A stretch of 64,000 nucleotides of DNA from Symbiodinium microadriaticum (GCA_001939145.1 LSRX01001505.1:42339-106338), one strand, 5' to 3'; numbered from the stretch's first letter, positions 23,187-32,902 are shown. Numbers and translations are program-made. Notes: generated by a model not told the origin, from the sequence alone.

Positions 23187-23343
23187 AATGGTGGCGTCGG
23201 CCACTGTAGATCTTGGGTGATCGGGTTCTGCGTGGTCCTTCTACGGGACATGTAGGGACGAGGTTCAGGGCTTGTGTCACTTCAAGGGGCTCCTGAATTT
23301 CGTTCGCAAGCTTAGAGTCTTCTTAGAGTCTAATAGCTTCACC

Positions 23344-23452
23344 TAATATAGGGCCTCAATAATTACCTACAATATTTTGGGGGTTCCTTAGTATAATTAT
23401 AGTATAATGGGCCCCAAAACCCTATTCTAATTATTAAAAGGCCCCTATATTA
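23344..23452. mobile_element. MITE family E, copy 3
   Basis: TAATATAGGGCCTCAATAAT left arm and AAGGCCCCTATATTA right arm; CC flanks both ends. Confidence 0.87.
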
Positions 23453-23825
23453 CCAGGTATAAAGCTTTGAGGGTGGAGGTTTGGGGGATCCCTGTTGCCA
23501 AGGGACCTGAAGCGACAGCAGCTGCAAAATCGGCTAACGCGGCTTTTCTTCGTCTCGTCCTGGAGTCCCGATGCCCGAAGCCCTGAACCCGGTTCCTAGA
23601 GCCCGCCCAATCCCGAAACCTAACCTCCAAGTCCCTCATCGAGGCACTTCATGCCTGACACCTGGAATCCGCAATGTCCTTCTATGGCTTGCTCCGGTCC
23701 GTCTCGACCCGCCCAGTGTCTACCCTGTCCCTCCTCCGTTTCCTACGTAGCCGTCTTCAAAAATCGCGCTTTCTCCAGAGCCCTTCCTCCCTTTTCGGTG
23801 CTCCGACCATCACGGCACGACAAAG

Positions 23826-23885
23826 GCGAGACAACGACGACGACGACGACGACGACTGTTGCTGCTTCTGCTGCTACGCGATGCT
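23826..23885. repeat. (GAC)n then (TGC)-type trinucleotide tract
   Basis: GACGACGACGACGACGAC followed by TGTTGCTGCTTCTGCTGC. Translates to poly-Asp or poly-Thr then Cys/Ala-rich low complexity. Confidence 0.85.
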
Positions 23886-24189
23886 GCAGGTTCCACATTT
23901 CGGTGCTAGAGTCACTAGAGCATACCCATAGCTTCCCCCCAGTAGAACTACTTTTGTGGCTTAAAGGAACGAGGTGGCTTCAGCCCTGAAAAGCACCCCT
24001 TAGATCAACCACCCCAAAAAAAGCGAACCCCGACCCAGCTCTTGGCGCCTCTACCACACGCACGTAGTCCAGGGTAAAGTCCCTTGGGGACTCCTGCGCT
24101 CTTCAAGGATTTAGGGCGCTTTTTTGCGCGTGGAAAGGGGCCAAAGGGAAGACTTATCCACGAAGCCGACGTATACCCACTTATGGGGT

Positions 24190-24240
24190 ATTACCAGGGG
24201 CCTTAATGGTTAGCATAGGGGCTTTGGGGGGTATAGAATG
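24190..24240. mobile_element. MITE family E, half copy
   Basis: TTACCAGGGGCCTTAATGGT and the following GGCTTTGGGGGGTATA match the left half of E. No right arm follows. Confidence 0.6.
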
Positions 24241-24291
24241 TTATGTTTGTCTGACGATAATAAAAGGATGACTTTTGTAATCCGACCTCGA

Positions 24292-24404
24292 TACTGTTGA
24301 TGATGTAAATCCTGCATTACCTTAAGGACCCTGGCCCTAATCTATGCGAATTATGGTATATTCCTTACTATGGGTAATGCAGGATTTACATATCATCAAC
24401 CGTA
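24292..24404. mobile_element. MITE family C, copy 4
   Basis: TACTGTTGATGATGTAAATC and TATCATCAACCGTA arms. The core has a small internal duplication, GGACCCTGGCCCTAATCTAT. Confidence 0.87.
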
Positions 24405-24521
24405 ACACTTGGAACATGTCTGTCGGCCCGCCGCCATTCAAATTCTGGCGCTTTCCTTGCCCCGGATCTAAGATGGACGCTAAGCTGTGCAGTACCCCAC
24501 AGGGACAGTCGCACATACACA

Positions 24522-24672
24522 TGAATGAATGAATGAATGAATGAATGAATGAATGAATGTATGTATGTATGTATGTATGTATGTATGTATATATACACCT
24601 ACCAACAGACATTCATACATACCTACATACATACATACATACATACATACATAAACATCTATATACATATAC

Positions 24673-24712
<40 letters not shown>
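24522..24712. repeat. (GAAT)n-(GTAT)n-(TACA)n-(TA)n complex microsatellite
   Basis: GAATGAAT units change to GTATGTAT, then after a short spacer to TACATACA, then TATATATA. GTAT and TACA are reverse-complement-related in pairing register, so the middle can fold as an imperfect hairpin. Confidence 0.93.
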
Positions 24713-24923
24713 CAAATGTATACATGTTTCTGCATATGTTTTGGTTTTTGTGTATGTATATGTAGTTATATCTATGCATCGGCAAGCATGGAAGACACCC
24801 CGGCCCGCAGCTCTCTGCCTGGGGTGCGCTGCTGATGTAAACGCCGACCTTCCCTGGCAGGTGGGTCTCAGAAAGGGACTTCAAGGCGATTGCAGTGGCT
24901 CTGCTGTTGCTGGGGACTTGCTT

Positions 24924-24951
24924 GGGTTTAGGGTGTAGGGCTTAGGGTTCA
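24924..24951. repeat. Telomere-like tract (TTTAGGG), unit 1
   Basis: GGGTTTAGGGTGTAGGGCTT and a further AGGG unit. Confidence 0.7.
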
Positions 24952-25452
24952 AGTTGCTCGTCCCAGTCAAGAGGCAGGTTTCGGAGCTTCTTGATTGCAA
25001 ATTCCATGGCCCTAACCCTCATTGGCGGGAAGCGATGTGGTTTTGGGGCGTCGTGCTTGGCATCTTGACAATTTCATCCAGAATAAGGAGAAGTGTGAGC
25101 ATCTGCAGTTGTAGCAGAAACAGGGAGTGTATGAGCAGTCTTTACCCACCGTGCGTCTCGTTGTCATACGCGCACGCTGCGACTGCTGTCGACGATGAAC
25201 AAAGCAGAATCATAACAGTACGATGATGATCGTTATCATGATGCTGGTAACGACGATTGTGATGGTGGTCTTGATGTCGACACTAGTTCAGGATCTGGAT
25301 CATCAGAACCTGAATGCACGAAGCCAGCTCCGGTGGGGACATTAGGACCAGGTCGGGTCATCAGACAAAACAAGAGTTGCATGTGTTCTGAGAGAAGCAT
25401 CAGTCGCGCTGACAGTCTCATCGCCTCAACATGGATACGGAGCTACTGCTAC

Positions 25453-25582
25453 TTCGGGGCTGAGTACCCTCGCCAACAAAAGGTTAGCCGTTTAAAAAAC
25501 TAGTAGGATATATAAGCCCCGAAAGGTTAAAGGTTACCTGAACCCTAAACCCTCTAAGCCCTAAACCCTAAAAGCCCCTAAG
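25453..25582. mobile_element. MITE family F, copy 4, with telomere-like insert in its right arm
   Basis: TTCGGGGCTGAGTACC left arm and core AGGTTAAAGGTTACCT are normal. The right arm should continue ACTCAGCCCC but is interrupted at 25540-25572 by CCCTAAA-type repeats before AGCCCCTAAG resumes. Confidence 0.85.
25540..25572. repeat. Telomere-like tract inside a MITE arm
   Basis: GAACCCTAAACCCTCTAAGC and two more units replace the four-base ACTC of the family F right arm. Confidence 0.85.
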
Positions 25583-25924
25583 GAAACCAGCGGACATTAC
25601 ACTTCAGCCTCGCAGGACGACATAGCAATCCACAGGCTCATCACCCTGGCGGAAGAGGACTTCACCTGGGTCGCGATTAGGGGCTTCCTACAAGGATTTT
25701 TGTTCCGTTTCTCTAGTCGTTATAGAAGTTTTAATTAAAACATTTAAACGTATACAATACATGAAACTAAGAATTTCACTAAATCATTTAAACTTCCATA
25801 ATCAATGAATCGAAAAGTCTTTCAGAAGGGTTCGAAGGACGGCAAAGGCCAGGGCCTGGGGCTTCAGCAGGCCTTGAGGGTTTCAAGCAGAGACCTTGAA
25901 GGCTCTTCAAACACACCTTCCAGG

Positions 25925-26211
25925 GCATAAGGATACCAGAGATGTCTAGGCTTCGTTGCTGAGTTCATAAGCACCAAAAAATGTAGACTTTCAGTTCTAT
26001 AAGGGATCATATTATCCCAAAAAGTTTACAGGTCATAAGGATACCAGAGATCTCTATGTGGAGGTTCATGGGTAGTTATAAGTGGGGTTATAAGTAGGGT
26101 AACGACAGTTCTAACCCATATTTGGGGACTTTATAACCCCAAATATAACTACCCATGAACCTCCAAGTAGCGTTATCTCTCCAGATCATAAGGATACCAG
26201 AGATCTCTAGG
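25925..26211 (+). repeat. Three dispersed direct repeats of a 24-bp unit
   Basis: CATAAGGATACCAGAGAT followed by GTCTAGG or CTCTA(G/T)G occurs at about 25926, 26034 and 26188. A family B element lies between the second and third, and a telomere-like tract starts right after the third. Confidence 0.85.
26058..26169. mobile_element. MITE family B, copy 5
   Basis: GTGGAGGTTCATGGGTAG left arm, CTACCCATGAACCTCCAAGTA right arm shortened here for length. The centre reads AACGACAGTTCTAACCC. Confidence 0.87.
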
Positions 26212-26212
26212 A

Positions 26213-26281
26213 AACCCTGAGCCCTAAACCCTAAATCCTTAACCCTAAACCCTAACCCCTAAACCCCAAACCCTAAACCCG
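26213..26281. repeat. Interstitial telomere-like tract (CCCTAAA), unit 1
   Basis: About nine units with CCCTAAA, CCTTAA, CCCCTAAA and CCCCAAA variants. Confidence 0.85.
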
Positions 26282-26427
26282 GATAGGAAGAATTATAAGC
26301 GCGGCTCTCTCTTTTTTCTCTGCCCTGGGAGTCGGGGCCTTCAGCAGCATCCTGCATCACGGCCAACCTGGCCAGACGATAGATCGTGCCTCCGCCAGAG
26401 GGTTCAAGGAAACTACAGGTGGGGAGT

Positions 26428-26500
26428 CTTAGGGTTTTGGGGTTCAGGGTTTTCGGGCTTTAAGATTTAGGGTTTAGGGCTTTTGGGGTTTAGCGTCTAG
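26428..26500. repeat. Telomere-like tract (TTTAGGG) between direct repeats, unit 1
   Basis: TTAGGG-type units lie between GAAACTACAGGTGGGGAGT (26409-26427) and GGAACTACAGGTTGGGAGT (26506-26524), 17 of 19 bases matching. Confidence 0.85.
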
Positions 26501-26559
26501 TTAGCGGAACTACAGGTTGGGAGTTTAGGGTATATAGGGCTTCTATAAGGCTTCTTATA

Positions 26560-26560
26560 N
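26560..26560. other. Single N at the duplication junction
   Basis: The N falls inside a TA run between the end of unit 1 (CTTCTTATA) and the TA microsatellite that starts unit 2. This is a typical position for a forced join. Confidence 0.85.
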
Positions 26561-26594
<34 letters not shown>

Positions 26595-26805
26595 CAAATG
26601 TATACATGTTTCTGCATATGTTTTGGTTTTTGTGTATGTATATGTAGTTATATCTATGCATCGGCAAGCATGGAAGACACCCCGGCCCGCAGCTCTCTGC
26701 CTGGGGTGCGCTGCTGATGTAAACGCCGACCTTCCCTGGCAGGTGGGTCTCAGAAAGGGACTTCAAGGCGATTGCAGTGGCTCTGCTGTTGCTGGGGACT
26801 TGCTT

Positions 26806-26833
26806 GGGTTTAGGGTGTAGGGCTTAGGGTTCA
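26806..26833. repeat. Telomere-like tract (TTTAGGG), unit 2
   Basis: Duplicate of the tract at 24924. Confidence 0.7.
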
Positions 26834-27334
26834 AGTTGCTCGTCCCAGTCAAGAGGCAGGTTTCGGAGCTTCTTGATTGCAAATTCCATGGCCCTAACCC
26901 TCATTGGCGGGAAGCGATGTGGTTTTGGGGCGTCGTGCTTGGCATCTTGACAATTTCATCCAGAATAAGGAGAAGTGTGAGCATCTGCAGTTGTAGCAGA
27001 AACAGGGAGTGTATGAGCAGTCTTTACCCACCGTGCGTCTCGTTGTCATACGCGCACGCTGCGACTGCTGTCGACGATGAACAAAGCAGAATCATAACAG
27101 TACGATGATGATCGTTATCATGATGCTGGTAACGACGATTGTGATGGTGGTCTTGATGTCGACACTAGTTCAGGATCTGGATCATCAGAACCTGAATGCA
27201 CGAAGCCAGCTCCGGTGGGGACATTAGGACCAGGTCGGGTCATCAGACAAAACAAGAGTTGCATGTGTTCTGAGAGAAGCATCAGTCGCGCTGACAGTCT
27301 CATCGCCTCAACATGGATACGGAGCTACTGCTAC

Positions 27335-27464
27335 TTCGGGGCTGAGTACCCTCGCCAACAAAAGGTTAGCCGTTTAAAAAACTAGTAGGATATATAAGCC
27401 CCGAAAGGTTAAAGGTTACCTGAACCCTAAACCCTCTAAGCCCTAAACCCTAAAAGCCCCTAAG
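27335..27464. mobile_element. MITE family F, copy 5 (duplicate of the 25453 copy)
   Basis: Identical, including the telomere-like insert at 27422-27454, so the insertion predates the duplication or the duplication is an assembly artefact. Confidence 0.85.
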
Positions 27465-27939
27465 GAAACCAGCGGACATTACACTTCAGCCTCGCAGGAC
27501 GACATAGCAATCCACAGGCTCATCACCCTGGCGGAAGAGGACTTCACCTGGGTCGCGATTAGGGGCTTCCTACAAGGATTTTTGTTCCGTTTCTCTAGTC
27601 GTTATAGAAGTTTTAATTAAAACATTTAAACGTATACAATACATGAAACTAAGAATTTCACTAAATCATTTAAACTTCCATAATCAATGAATCGAAAAGT
27701 CTTTCAGAAGGGTTCGAAGGACGGCAAAGGCCAGGGCCTGGGGCTTCAGCAGGCCTTGAGGGTTTCAAGCAGAGACCTTGAAGGCTCTTCAAACACACCT
27801 TCCAGGGCATAAGGATACCAGAGATGTCTAGGCTTCGTTGCTGAGTTCATAAGCACCAAAAAATGTAGACTTTCAGTTCTATAAGGGATCATATTATCCC
27901 AAAAAGTTTACAGGTCATAAGGATACCAGAGATCTCTAT

Positions 27940-28051
27940 GTGGAGGTTCATGGGTAGTTATAAGTGGGGTTATAAGTAGGGTAACGACAGTTCTAACCCA
28001 TATTTGGGGACTTTATAACCCCAAATATAACTACCCATGAACCTCCAAGTA
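27940..28051. mobile_element. MITE family B, copy 6 (duplicate of the 26058 copy)
   Basis: Identical to unit 1, with the same flanking 24-bp direct repeats. Confidence 0.87.
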
Positions 28052-28094
28052 GCGTTATCTCTCCAGATCATAAGGATACCAGAGATCTCTAGGA

Positions 28095-28163
28095 AACCCT
28101 GAGCCCTAAACCCTAAATCCTTAACCCTAAACCCTAACCCCTAAACCCCAAACCCTAAACCCG
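28095..28163. repeat. Interstitial telomere-like tract (CCCTAAA), unit 2
   Basis: Duplicate of 26213-26281. Confidence 0.85.
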
Positions 28164-28309
28164 GATAGGAAGAATTATAAGCGCGGCTCTCTCTTTTTTC
28201 TCTGCCCTGGGAGTCGGGGCCTTCAGCAGCATCCTGCATCACGGCCAACCTGGCCAGACGATAGATCGTGCCTCCGCCAGAGGGTTCAAGGAAACTACAG
28301 GTGGGGAGT

Positions 28310-28359
28310 CTTAGGGTTTTGGGGTTCAGGGTTTTCGGGCTTTAAGATTTAGGGTTTAG
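28310..28359. repeat. Telomere-like tract between direct repeats, unit 2
   Basis: As at 26428 but 23 bp shorter. This is the only length difference seen between the two duplicated units. Confidence 0.85.
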
Positions 28360-28539
28360 TTAGCGGAACTACAGGTTGGGAGTTTAGGGTATATAGGGCT
28401 TCTATAAGGCTTCTTATAAGGTATATTTATATATATATATATAGACCTTCTACAAGGCTCCTATAAGGGTAGCTGCCCACCTGAAAATGTCCTGGAGAGG
28501 GACAGCAAGGGACTCTCTACGGCGAAAGGAGGCTCCCCA

Positions 28540-28582
28540 CTTGGAGGTTCATGGGTAGTTATAAGCGGGGTTATGGGGTTCC
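28540..28582. mobile_element. MITE family B, left half only (long subtype)
   Basis: CTTGGAGGTTCATGGGTAG and TTATAAGCGGGGTTATGGGG then TTCCTTTATT. It matches the left side of the long subtype at 30943 and ends where the decamer array begins. Confidence 0.75.
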
Positions 28583-28585
28583 TTT

Positions 28586-28829
28586 ATTATATGATGTTAT
28601 ATGATATTATATGATATTATATGATATTATATGATATTATATGATATTATATGATATTATATGATATTCTATGATATTCTATGATATTCTATGATATTCT
28701 ATGATATTATATGATATTATATTATATTTTATTATATTTTATTATATTATATTATATGATATTATATGATATTATATGATATTATATGATATTATATGAT
28801 ATTATATGATATTATATGATATTATATTA
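28586..28829. repeat. Decamer satellite (ATGATATTAT)n
   Basis: About 24 units. An inner block has ATTCT in place of ATTAT (28672-28710) and another loses the G (ATTATATTTT), so there are higher-order variant blocks. The array lies between a family B left half and a family D right half. Confidence 0.95.
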
Positions 28830-28890
28830 GGAACCCTAATAGGATTTAGGGTATATTCCTTAATTAAGAAAATATTGGAGTCTCTGGGTA
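28826..28890. mobile_element. MITE family D, right half only
   Basis: TAGGAACCCTAATAGGATTT, then GGTATATTCCTTAATTAAG and TATTGGAGTCTCTGGGTA match the right half of D. The left half is missing and replaced by the decamer array. Confidence 0.8.
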
Positions 28891-29008
28891 GAAGGGGCTG
28901 GAAAAGGTGCTTCACAAGAGGCTTTGGACAGTTTTGTGAAGGGTCTTTTAGGGCTTTTCAGGCCTTAACTAGGGCCCTAGGTTTTTCCACTGAATGATGT
29001 GGGCTCGC

Positions 29009-29122
29009 TACTTGGAGGTTCATGGGTAGTTATAAGTTGGGGTATACGTCCCCTAATATGGGTTATAACTATAGTTACCCTACTTGTAACCCCACTTATA
29101 ACTACCCATGAACCTTCAAGTA
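29009..29122. mobile_element. MITE family B, copy 7
   Basis: Full-length with TA at both edges. Confidence 0.88.
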
Positions 29123-29242
29123 TTGGGACTTTGAGATGGTCATCACTTCTGGCATCGCATCTACCGCAAAGGCTTGCGTCGATCAGGGAAGCTCTGTGTG
29201 CATGGTGCCTGCAGTCGAAGCAAACCCAAAGCGCCAGGAGTC

Positions 29243-29386
29243 CTAAACCCTAATTGGGGGTTTAGGGTTTAGGGTTTAACGCCCTAACACCCTAACACCC
29301 TAACACCCAAAAACCCTAAACCCTAAACCCCTAAACCCCAAAACCCTAACCCCAAAAACTCTAAACCCTATACCCCCTAAAGCCCT
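29243..29386. repeat. Long telomere-like tract with an orientation switch
   Basis: Begins CCTAAACCC, changes to GGGTTTAGGGTTTAGGGTTT, then switches at about 29280 to CCCTAACACCCTAACACC and CCCTAAAC units. The central switch is a small head-to-head telomere-type junction. Confidence 0.87.
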
Positions 29387-29940
29387 GCTTTATATTGCGG
29401 ACGTCGGGAGTTGAAGCCTCGAGGCGCTCCTGACCCCTACAACCACCGAATCCTGGACGTCTGCTTCTTTCAGCTGCGGCCGCGAGGGCCCGAATATGGA
29501 AACCTGAATGGTTAGACCTGGAGTTTTTGGTTGTCTCTAGACTCAAACTTCTTATCAGTACTTTTTCCGACTCCCTGTATTTAAATCCGAGCTCTGCAGG
29601 CTAGGCTACAGTGCGGAGCCTGCTTTTGCGGGCACCTGCAGCCTCTGTGTTTCTGAAACAAATGTGCCGAAAAGGATCTGTACTTTATCTAAAGTTGCGA
29701 CGTTCAAAACAAGGAACAAAGATCTCTTCCCTTGGACGGCAGGCTTAGTGCAGTCGGGTTATTAATTATTCGGCTTGATGCATAAGATCACCCGAAGCCC
29801 TAAGATCAAACCCCTAAACAACCCCTAAACCCTGAAAGGAAAACTCCGTAGCTCAGTGTCGCTCCCAGCTTTTGAAAGTTTGGCCCCCGTCTGAGGTCAC
29901 GGCTGCCGTGCTGACGGACCTCGGTGTCACCGCTACTCAG
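29387..29940. other. Unique non-coding stretch
   Basis: Includes a short CCCTAAACAACCCCTAAACC patch at about 29808-29834. No gene supported. Confidence 0.4.
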
Positions 29941-30054
29941 CTACACAGAGACTCCAATATTCCTTAATTAAGGAATATACCTTAAATTACAATGGGAGTC
30001 CTAATAAGATTTAAGGAATATTCCTTAGTTAAGGGATATTGGAGTCTCTGGGTA
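29941..30054. mobile_element. MITE family D, copy 2
   Basis: ACACAGAGACTCCAATATTC and ATATTGGAGTCTCTGGGTA arms. Core TTAATTAAGGAATATACC with its mirror. Confidence 0.87.
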
Positions 30055-30128
30055 CTTGCCTGCACAGGAGGTGCTGGATAGAGACCCTGTGCTGTAATCC
30101 GCAAGCCCACACCCTCGCAACCATGCTC

Positions 30129-30243
30129 TACCTTAAGGACGAAATGAAGCCTAAAAGGGTTTAGGGTTCATATACCACGTAGGGTTTCATAGTATAAGGG
30201 TATATAGGGCCCTACTTTTAAGAGTCATTTCGTCCTTAAGGTA
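30129..30243. mobile_element. MITE family G, copy 2
   Basis: TACCTTAAGGACGAAATGAA and TTTCGTCCTTAAGGTA arms are nearly perfect here. Confidence 0.88.
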
Positions 30244-30558
30244 ACTCGACGCCCTGAATGACATGGAAAACCAACGCCTTCGAGCAAAATACTTTGAGCG
30301 GCCACTGACTGGCGCTAGAGGTTCGATGAGCTACTGTCGACCATCTGTGGTGGCCCTTGAGGCTTATCCACTGACGCACAGTATATCATCTCTCAGAGCG
30401 CTTAGCGAGAGCCGCCACATGCATCGGGTTCTGCGGGATGTCGAGGTCTAGACTTCGCAAGTTTCAAAGTCTTCGTCCTCTGCATGGGGCAAGGAGAAGG
30501 TTAAAGAGACTCTGACCATCGGCCCCGAACAATCCAAGCTTCTGAACCTGGAAACCCG

Positions 30559-30600
30559 AAACCCTAAACTCTAACCCTAAACCCTGAACCCTAAACCTTA
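30559..30600. repeat. Interstitial telomere-like tract (CCCTAAA)
   Basis: Six units, including CTCTAACC and CCCTGAAC variants. Confidence 0.82.
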
Positions 30601-30680
30601 ACCGTGTGTGGACTTAGCCCCAAATTGGGCTTCGGTAACTTGCCAGACGCAAGGTGGAATCCCTGCAGAACACTGAAACA

Positions 30681-30776
30681 TTACCCATAGGCCCCTAAGT
30701 CGTTCATTTTTGTGGTTCATATTTAGAATCCTATAAGGTAATCCCAAAAATGAGCTACTTAGGGGCCTATGGGTAA
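30681..30776. mobile_element. MITE family J, copy 1
   Basis: TTACCCATAGGCCCCTAAGT and ACTTAGGGGCCTATGGGTAA arms enclose TTTAGAATCCTATAAGGTA. TGAAACA occurs just outside on both sides (30674-30680 and 30782-30788), a possible 7-bp duplication with five extra bases at the right. Confidence 0.85.
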
Positions 30777-30942
30777 TTACATGAAACACCCGAACCTCAA
30801 CAAGTCACCCAAACGCCCTAGACCCGAAAGCAACGAAGTCCTAGGACACCCTCGTCAAACCGCGGTCAAAGAAGCTTCTGACGCTTGGCCTTGACCTGCT
30901 CCAAGAAGTAGTCCTCGGATCTCGCCGCCCAAAAAAGGCTTG

Positions 30943-31122
30943 CTTGGAGGTTCTTTTAAGTGGGGCTTATGGGGTTCCTTTAAGGGTTCCTTTAAAGGGT
31001 TCTATAGGATTTTTGGGTTTAGGGGTAGTTATAAGTGTTGGTATAAGTCCCCTAATATGGGTTATAACTATAGTTGCCCTACTTATACCCCCACTTATAA
31101 CTACCCCATGAACCTCCAAGTA
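30943..31122. mobile_element. MITE family B, long subtype with internal insert
   Basis: Left arm CTTGGAGGTTC, then an insert (about 30954-31022) with tandem GGTTCCTTTAAGGGTTCC units, then GGGGTAGTTATAAG and the usual B core and right arm. Shares the insert with the 34480 element. Confidence 0.82.
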
Positions 31123-31820
31123 GTGGTAGTTTAGGGCTCCATACCCTGGTTCCATAGGGGTTGCTATGAGGGATAGTGGTGTTTAGTCATCAGTGGTCGT
31201 TAAAAGGGTTGTTTCTTCAAGGGATACTATACGAGATATATCCTGGGATTGAATGTCCCTTAAGAAGCAAGTAGAGTTGGGCTAGAGGGTATACTTTAGT
31301 AGTCTACTAATATTGTGGATCCCTATGGACAAGTGTTGGTAATTATGTTCTGTCGGTGACAAGGGGTCCCTTTTGTTAAACTACTACTTTTGTCTTGGGG
31401 TCCTGGGTCTTCAGCACCGTCGCGCGAACTCTACGAGTCAGCATCGAGACAATCGTTGCTGTACCGACTCTTGCTCTTGCTCGTCCTGGTTCTCTTCCTC
31501 CTCCTCCTCCCTTCGATGCCGTCAACAACAGTGTCAAATCCATGTACATCGCAACCACTGTATTATGACTTCAGTCTGCCGAAGGTTGTAACCATGCACA
31601 TGCGAGTGCTACCAAAAGAAAGTGTGAAGCAGATGTGTCAAGGCGAGTATGTCTCCAAAATAAGTAGAGTAGGTCGCGTGGGGTTCCATGCACATAGGAA
31701 GCGTGAAGGGAAGTTATTACTAATAATCCCTAGACCCTGACACGCCTCCGCCAGCACCCCGTCTCTGTAAGGAACAAGGAAGTCCGTGCAACTGTAAGTC
31801 CTTCAAGTCCGTGTGAGGGA
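31123..31820. other. Unique stretch with a small palindrome
   Basis: TTGTTTCTTCAAGGGATA near 31210 pairs with TGTCCCTTAAGAAGCAA near 31255 across about 25 bp. Frames 31373-31591 and 31390-31740 plus overlap in different phases and I do not recognise a product. Confidence 0.4.
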
Positions 31821-31906
31821 TATGATTGATCATATAAATCCTGCAATACCTATAACAAGGAATATACCATACTTCCCGGTAGTGTAGGATTATATCATCA
31901 ACAGTA
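31821..31906. mobile_element. MITE family C, internally deleted copy
   Basis: TATGATTGATCATATAAATC left arm and TTATATCATCAACAGTA right arm. The CCTTAAGGACCCTAAAC block is missing. Confidence 0.78.
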
Positions 31907-32255
31907 TGATTCGTAAGTATTCAGAGCCCCCCCAAAAAAACCCCAAACCCTGTTCAGGACAGAACCACCTTCTAAGGGCTCTCGTTCAAAATGCCCTAGC
32001 GACAAACAAGCAAGAAGGGCCCCCTACCACTAACCCAGAAAATCTTACATCTTCGGCCATATTTAGAGAAAGGGCTCTGGGGTACCATTATGCCGAAAAC
32101 TACCGGTTACGATAGTTAAACGACGTTGTCCCATGCCCCTTTCACAGAGCAGTGCCCAGCCTTGTAGGCCTGGATCAGCGCAATCTTCCTCCGTTTGCGC
32201 AGTTGGGGTGTGTCCGGGGGGGGCTCGGACTTTGCCTCGGGGCTTTAGGGGACTG
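31907..32255. other. Unique non-coding stretch
   Basis: No repeat or domain-bearing frame seen. Confidence 0.4.
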
Positions 32256-32372
32256 TATTTGGGGGTGTCCATGGGCAGTTATGAGTGGGGTTAGAAGTTA
32301 GGTAACTATAGTTATAACCGCATCTTAGGAAACATATAACCCCCCTTATAACTACCCATGAACCTCCAAGTA
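32256..32372. mobile_element. MITE family B, copy 9, with 11-bp flanking direct repeat
   Basis: The left end reads TATTTGGGGGTGTCCATGGG instead of TACTTGGAGGTTCATGGG. TATTTGGGGGT occurs at 32256-32266 and again immediately 3' of the element at 32371-32381. Confidence 0.83.
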
Positions 32373-32568
32373 TTTGGGGGTCCCAGATGCTAGGAAGCTT
32401 TGAAAGCTTGACTGCACTCTGCTCCTACATCCTGCACGGCCCCGACCCTCGGGGCACCGGAGACTGGTTCCAGAGAAGGCTCTCAAGCAGCTGGCCATTT
32501 CAACATCCAAACCCTACACCCCCTAGATCCTGTCCTCCTAATGCCGGCATGTAAATATACTCCGGGGA

Positions 32569-32824
32569 CTATGATCAGTAGGAACCTCTTCCCTAAACCC
32601 CTAGGTCCCAAAGGGGCGAAAAGGGACGATGATCAGTAGGAACCTCTTCCCTAAACCCCTAGGTCCAAAAGGGGCTTTCAGGGACTATGATCAGTAGGAA
32701 CCTCTTCCCTAGGGACCCCAAACCCAAAACCCTAGAACCTAAACCCAAAACCCTAGAACCTAAACCCTAAACCTAAAACCCTAAAACCGCTCTAAGGGAA
32801 TATGATCAGTAGGAACCTCTTCCT
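32569..32824 (+). repeat. Minisatellite of about 59 bp, four units, last one separated by a telomere-like tract
   Basis: ATGATCAGTAGGAACCTCTT starts at about 32570, 32629, 32687 and 32801. Units 1 and 2 continue CCCTAAACCCCTAGGTCC, a telomere-like stretch inside the unit. Between units 3 and 4 lies about 75 bp of AACCCTAAAC-type repeats. Confidence 0.9.
32716..32790. repeat. Telomere-like tract (CCCTAAA/CCCTAGA)
   Basis: Alternating ACCCAAAACCCTAGAACC and CCCTAAACC units between minisatellite units 3 and 4. Confidence 0.85.
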
Positions 32825-32902
32825 CAAAAAACCTTTCGAGTTTGGGCCGCCTTCGCTCCAGGTAGCCCGGCTTGCTCGAAGAGCCAAGAGACTCCTCGGC
32901 TT

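Larger units (their letters stand above)
24683..26559 (+). repeat. Segmental tandem duplication, unit 1
   Basis: Sequence from the TA microsatellite onward recurs 1,882 bp downstream with no substitution that I could see by reading. It contains a family F copy, a family B copy, three 24-bp direct repeats and four telomere-like tracts. It has a 23-bp segment (26478-26500) that unit 2 lacks. The junction is an N at 26560. Confidence 0.93.
26561..28418 (+). repeat. Segmental tandem duplication, unit 2
   Basis: Matches unit 1 at a constant offset of 1,882 bp until the 23-bp deletion near 28360, then continues past the unit 1 endpoint into GGTATATTTATATATA. Confidence 0.93.
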
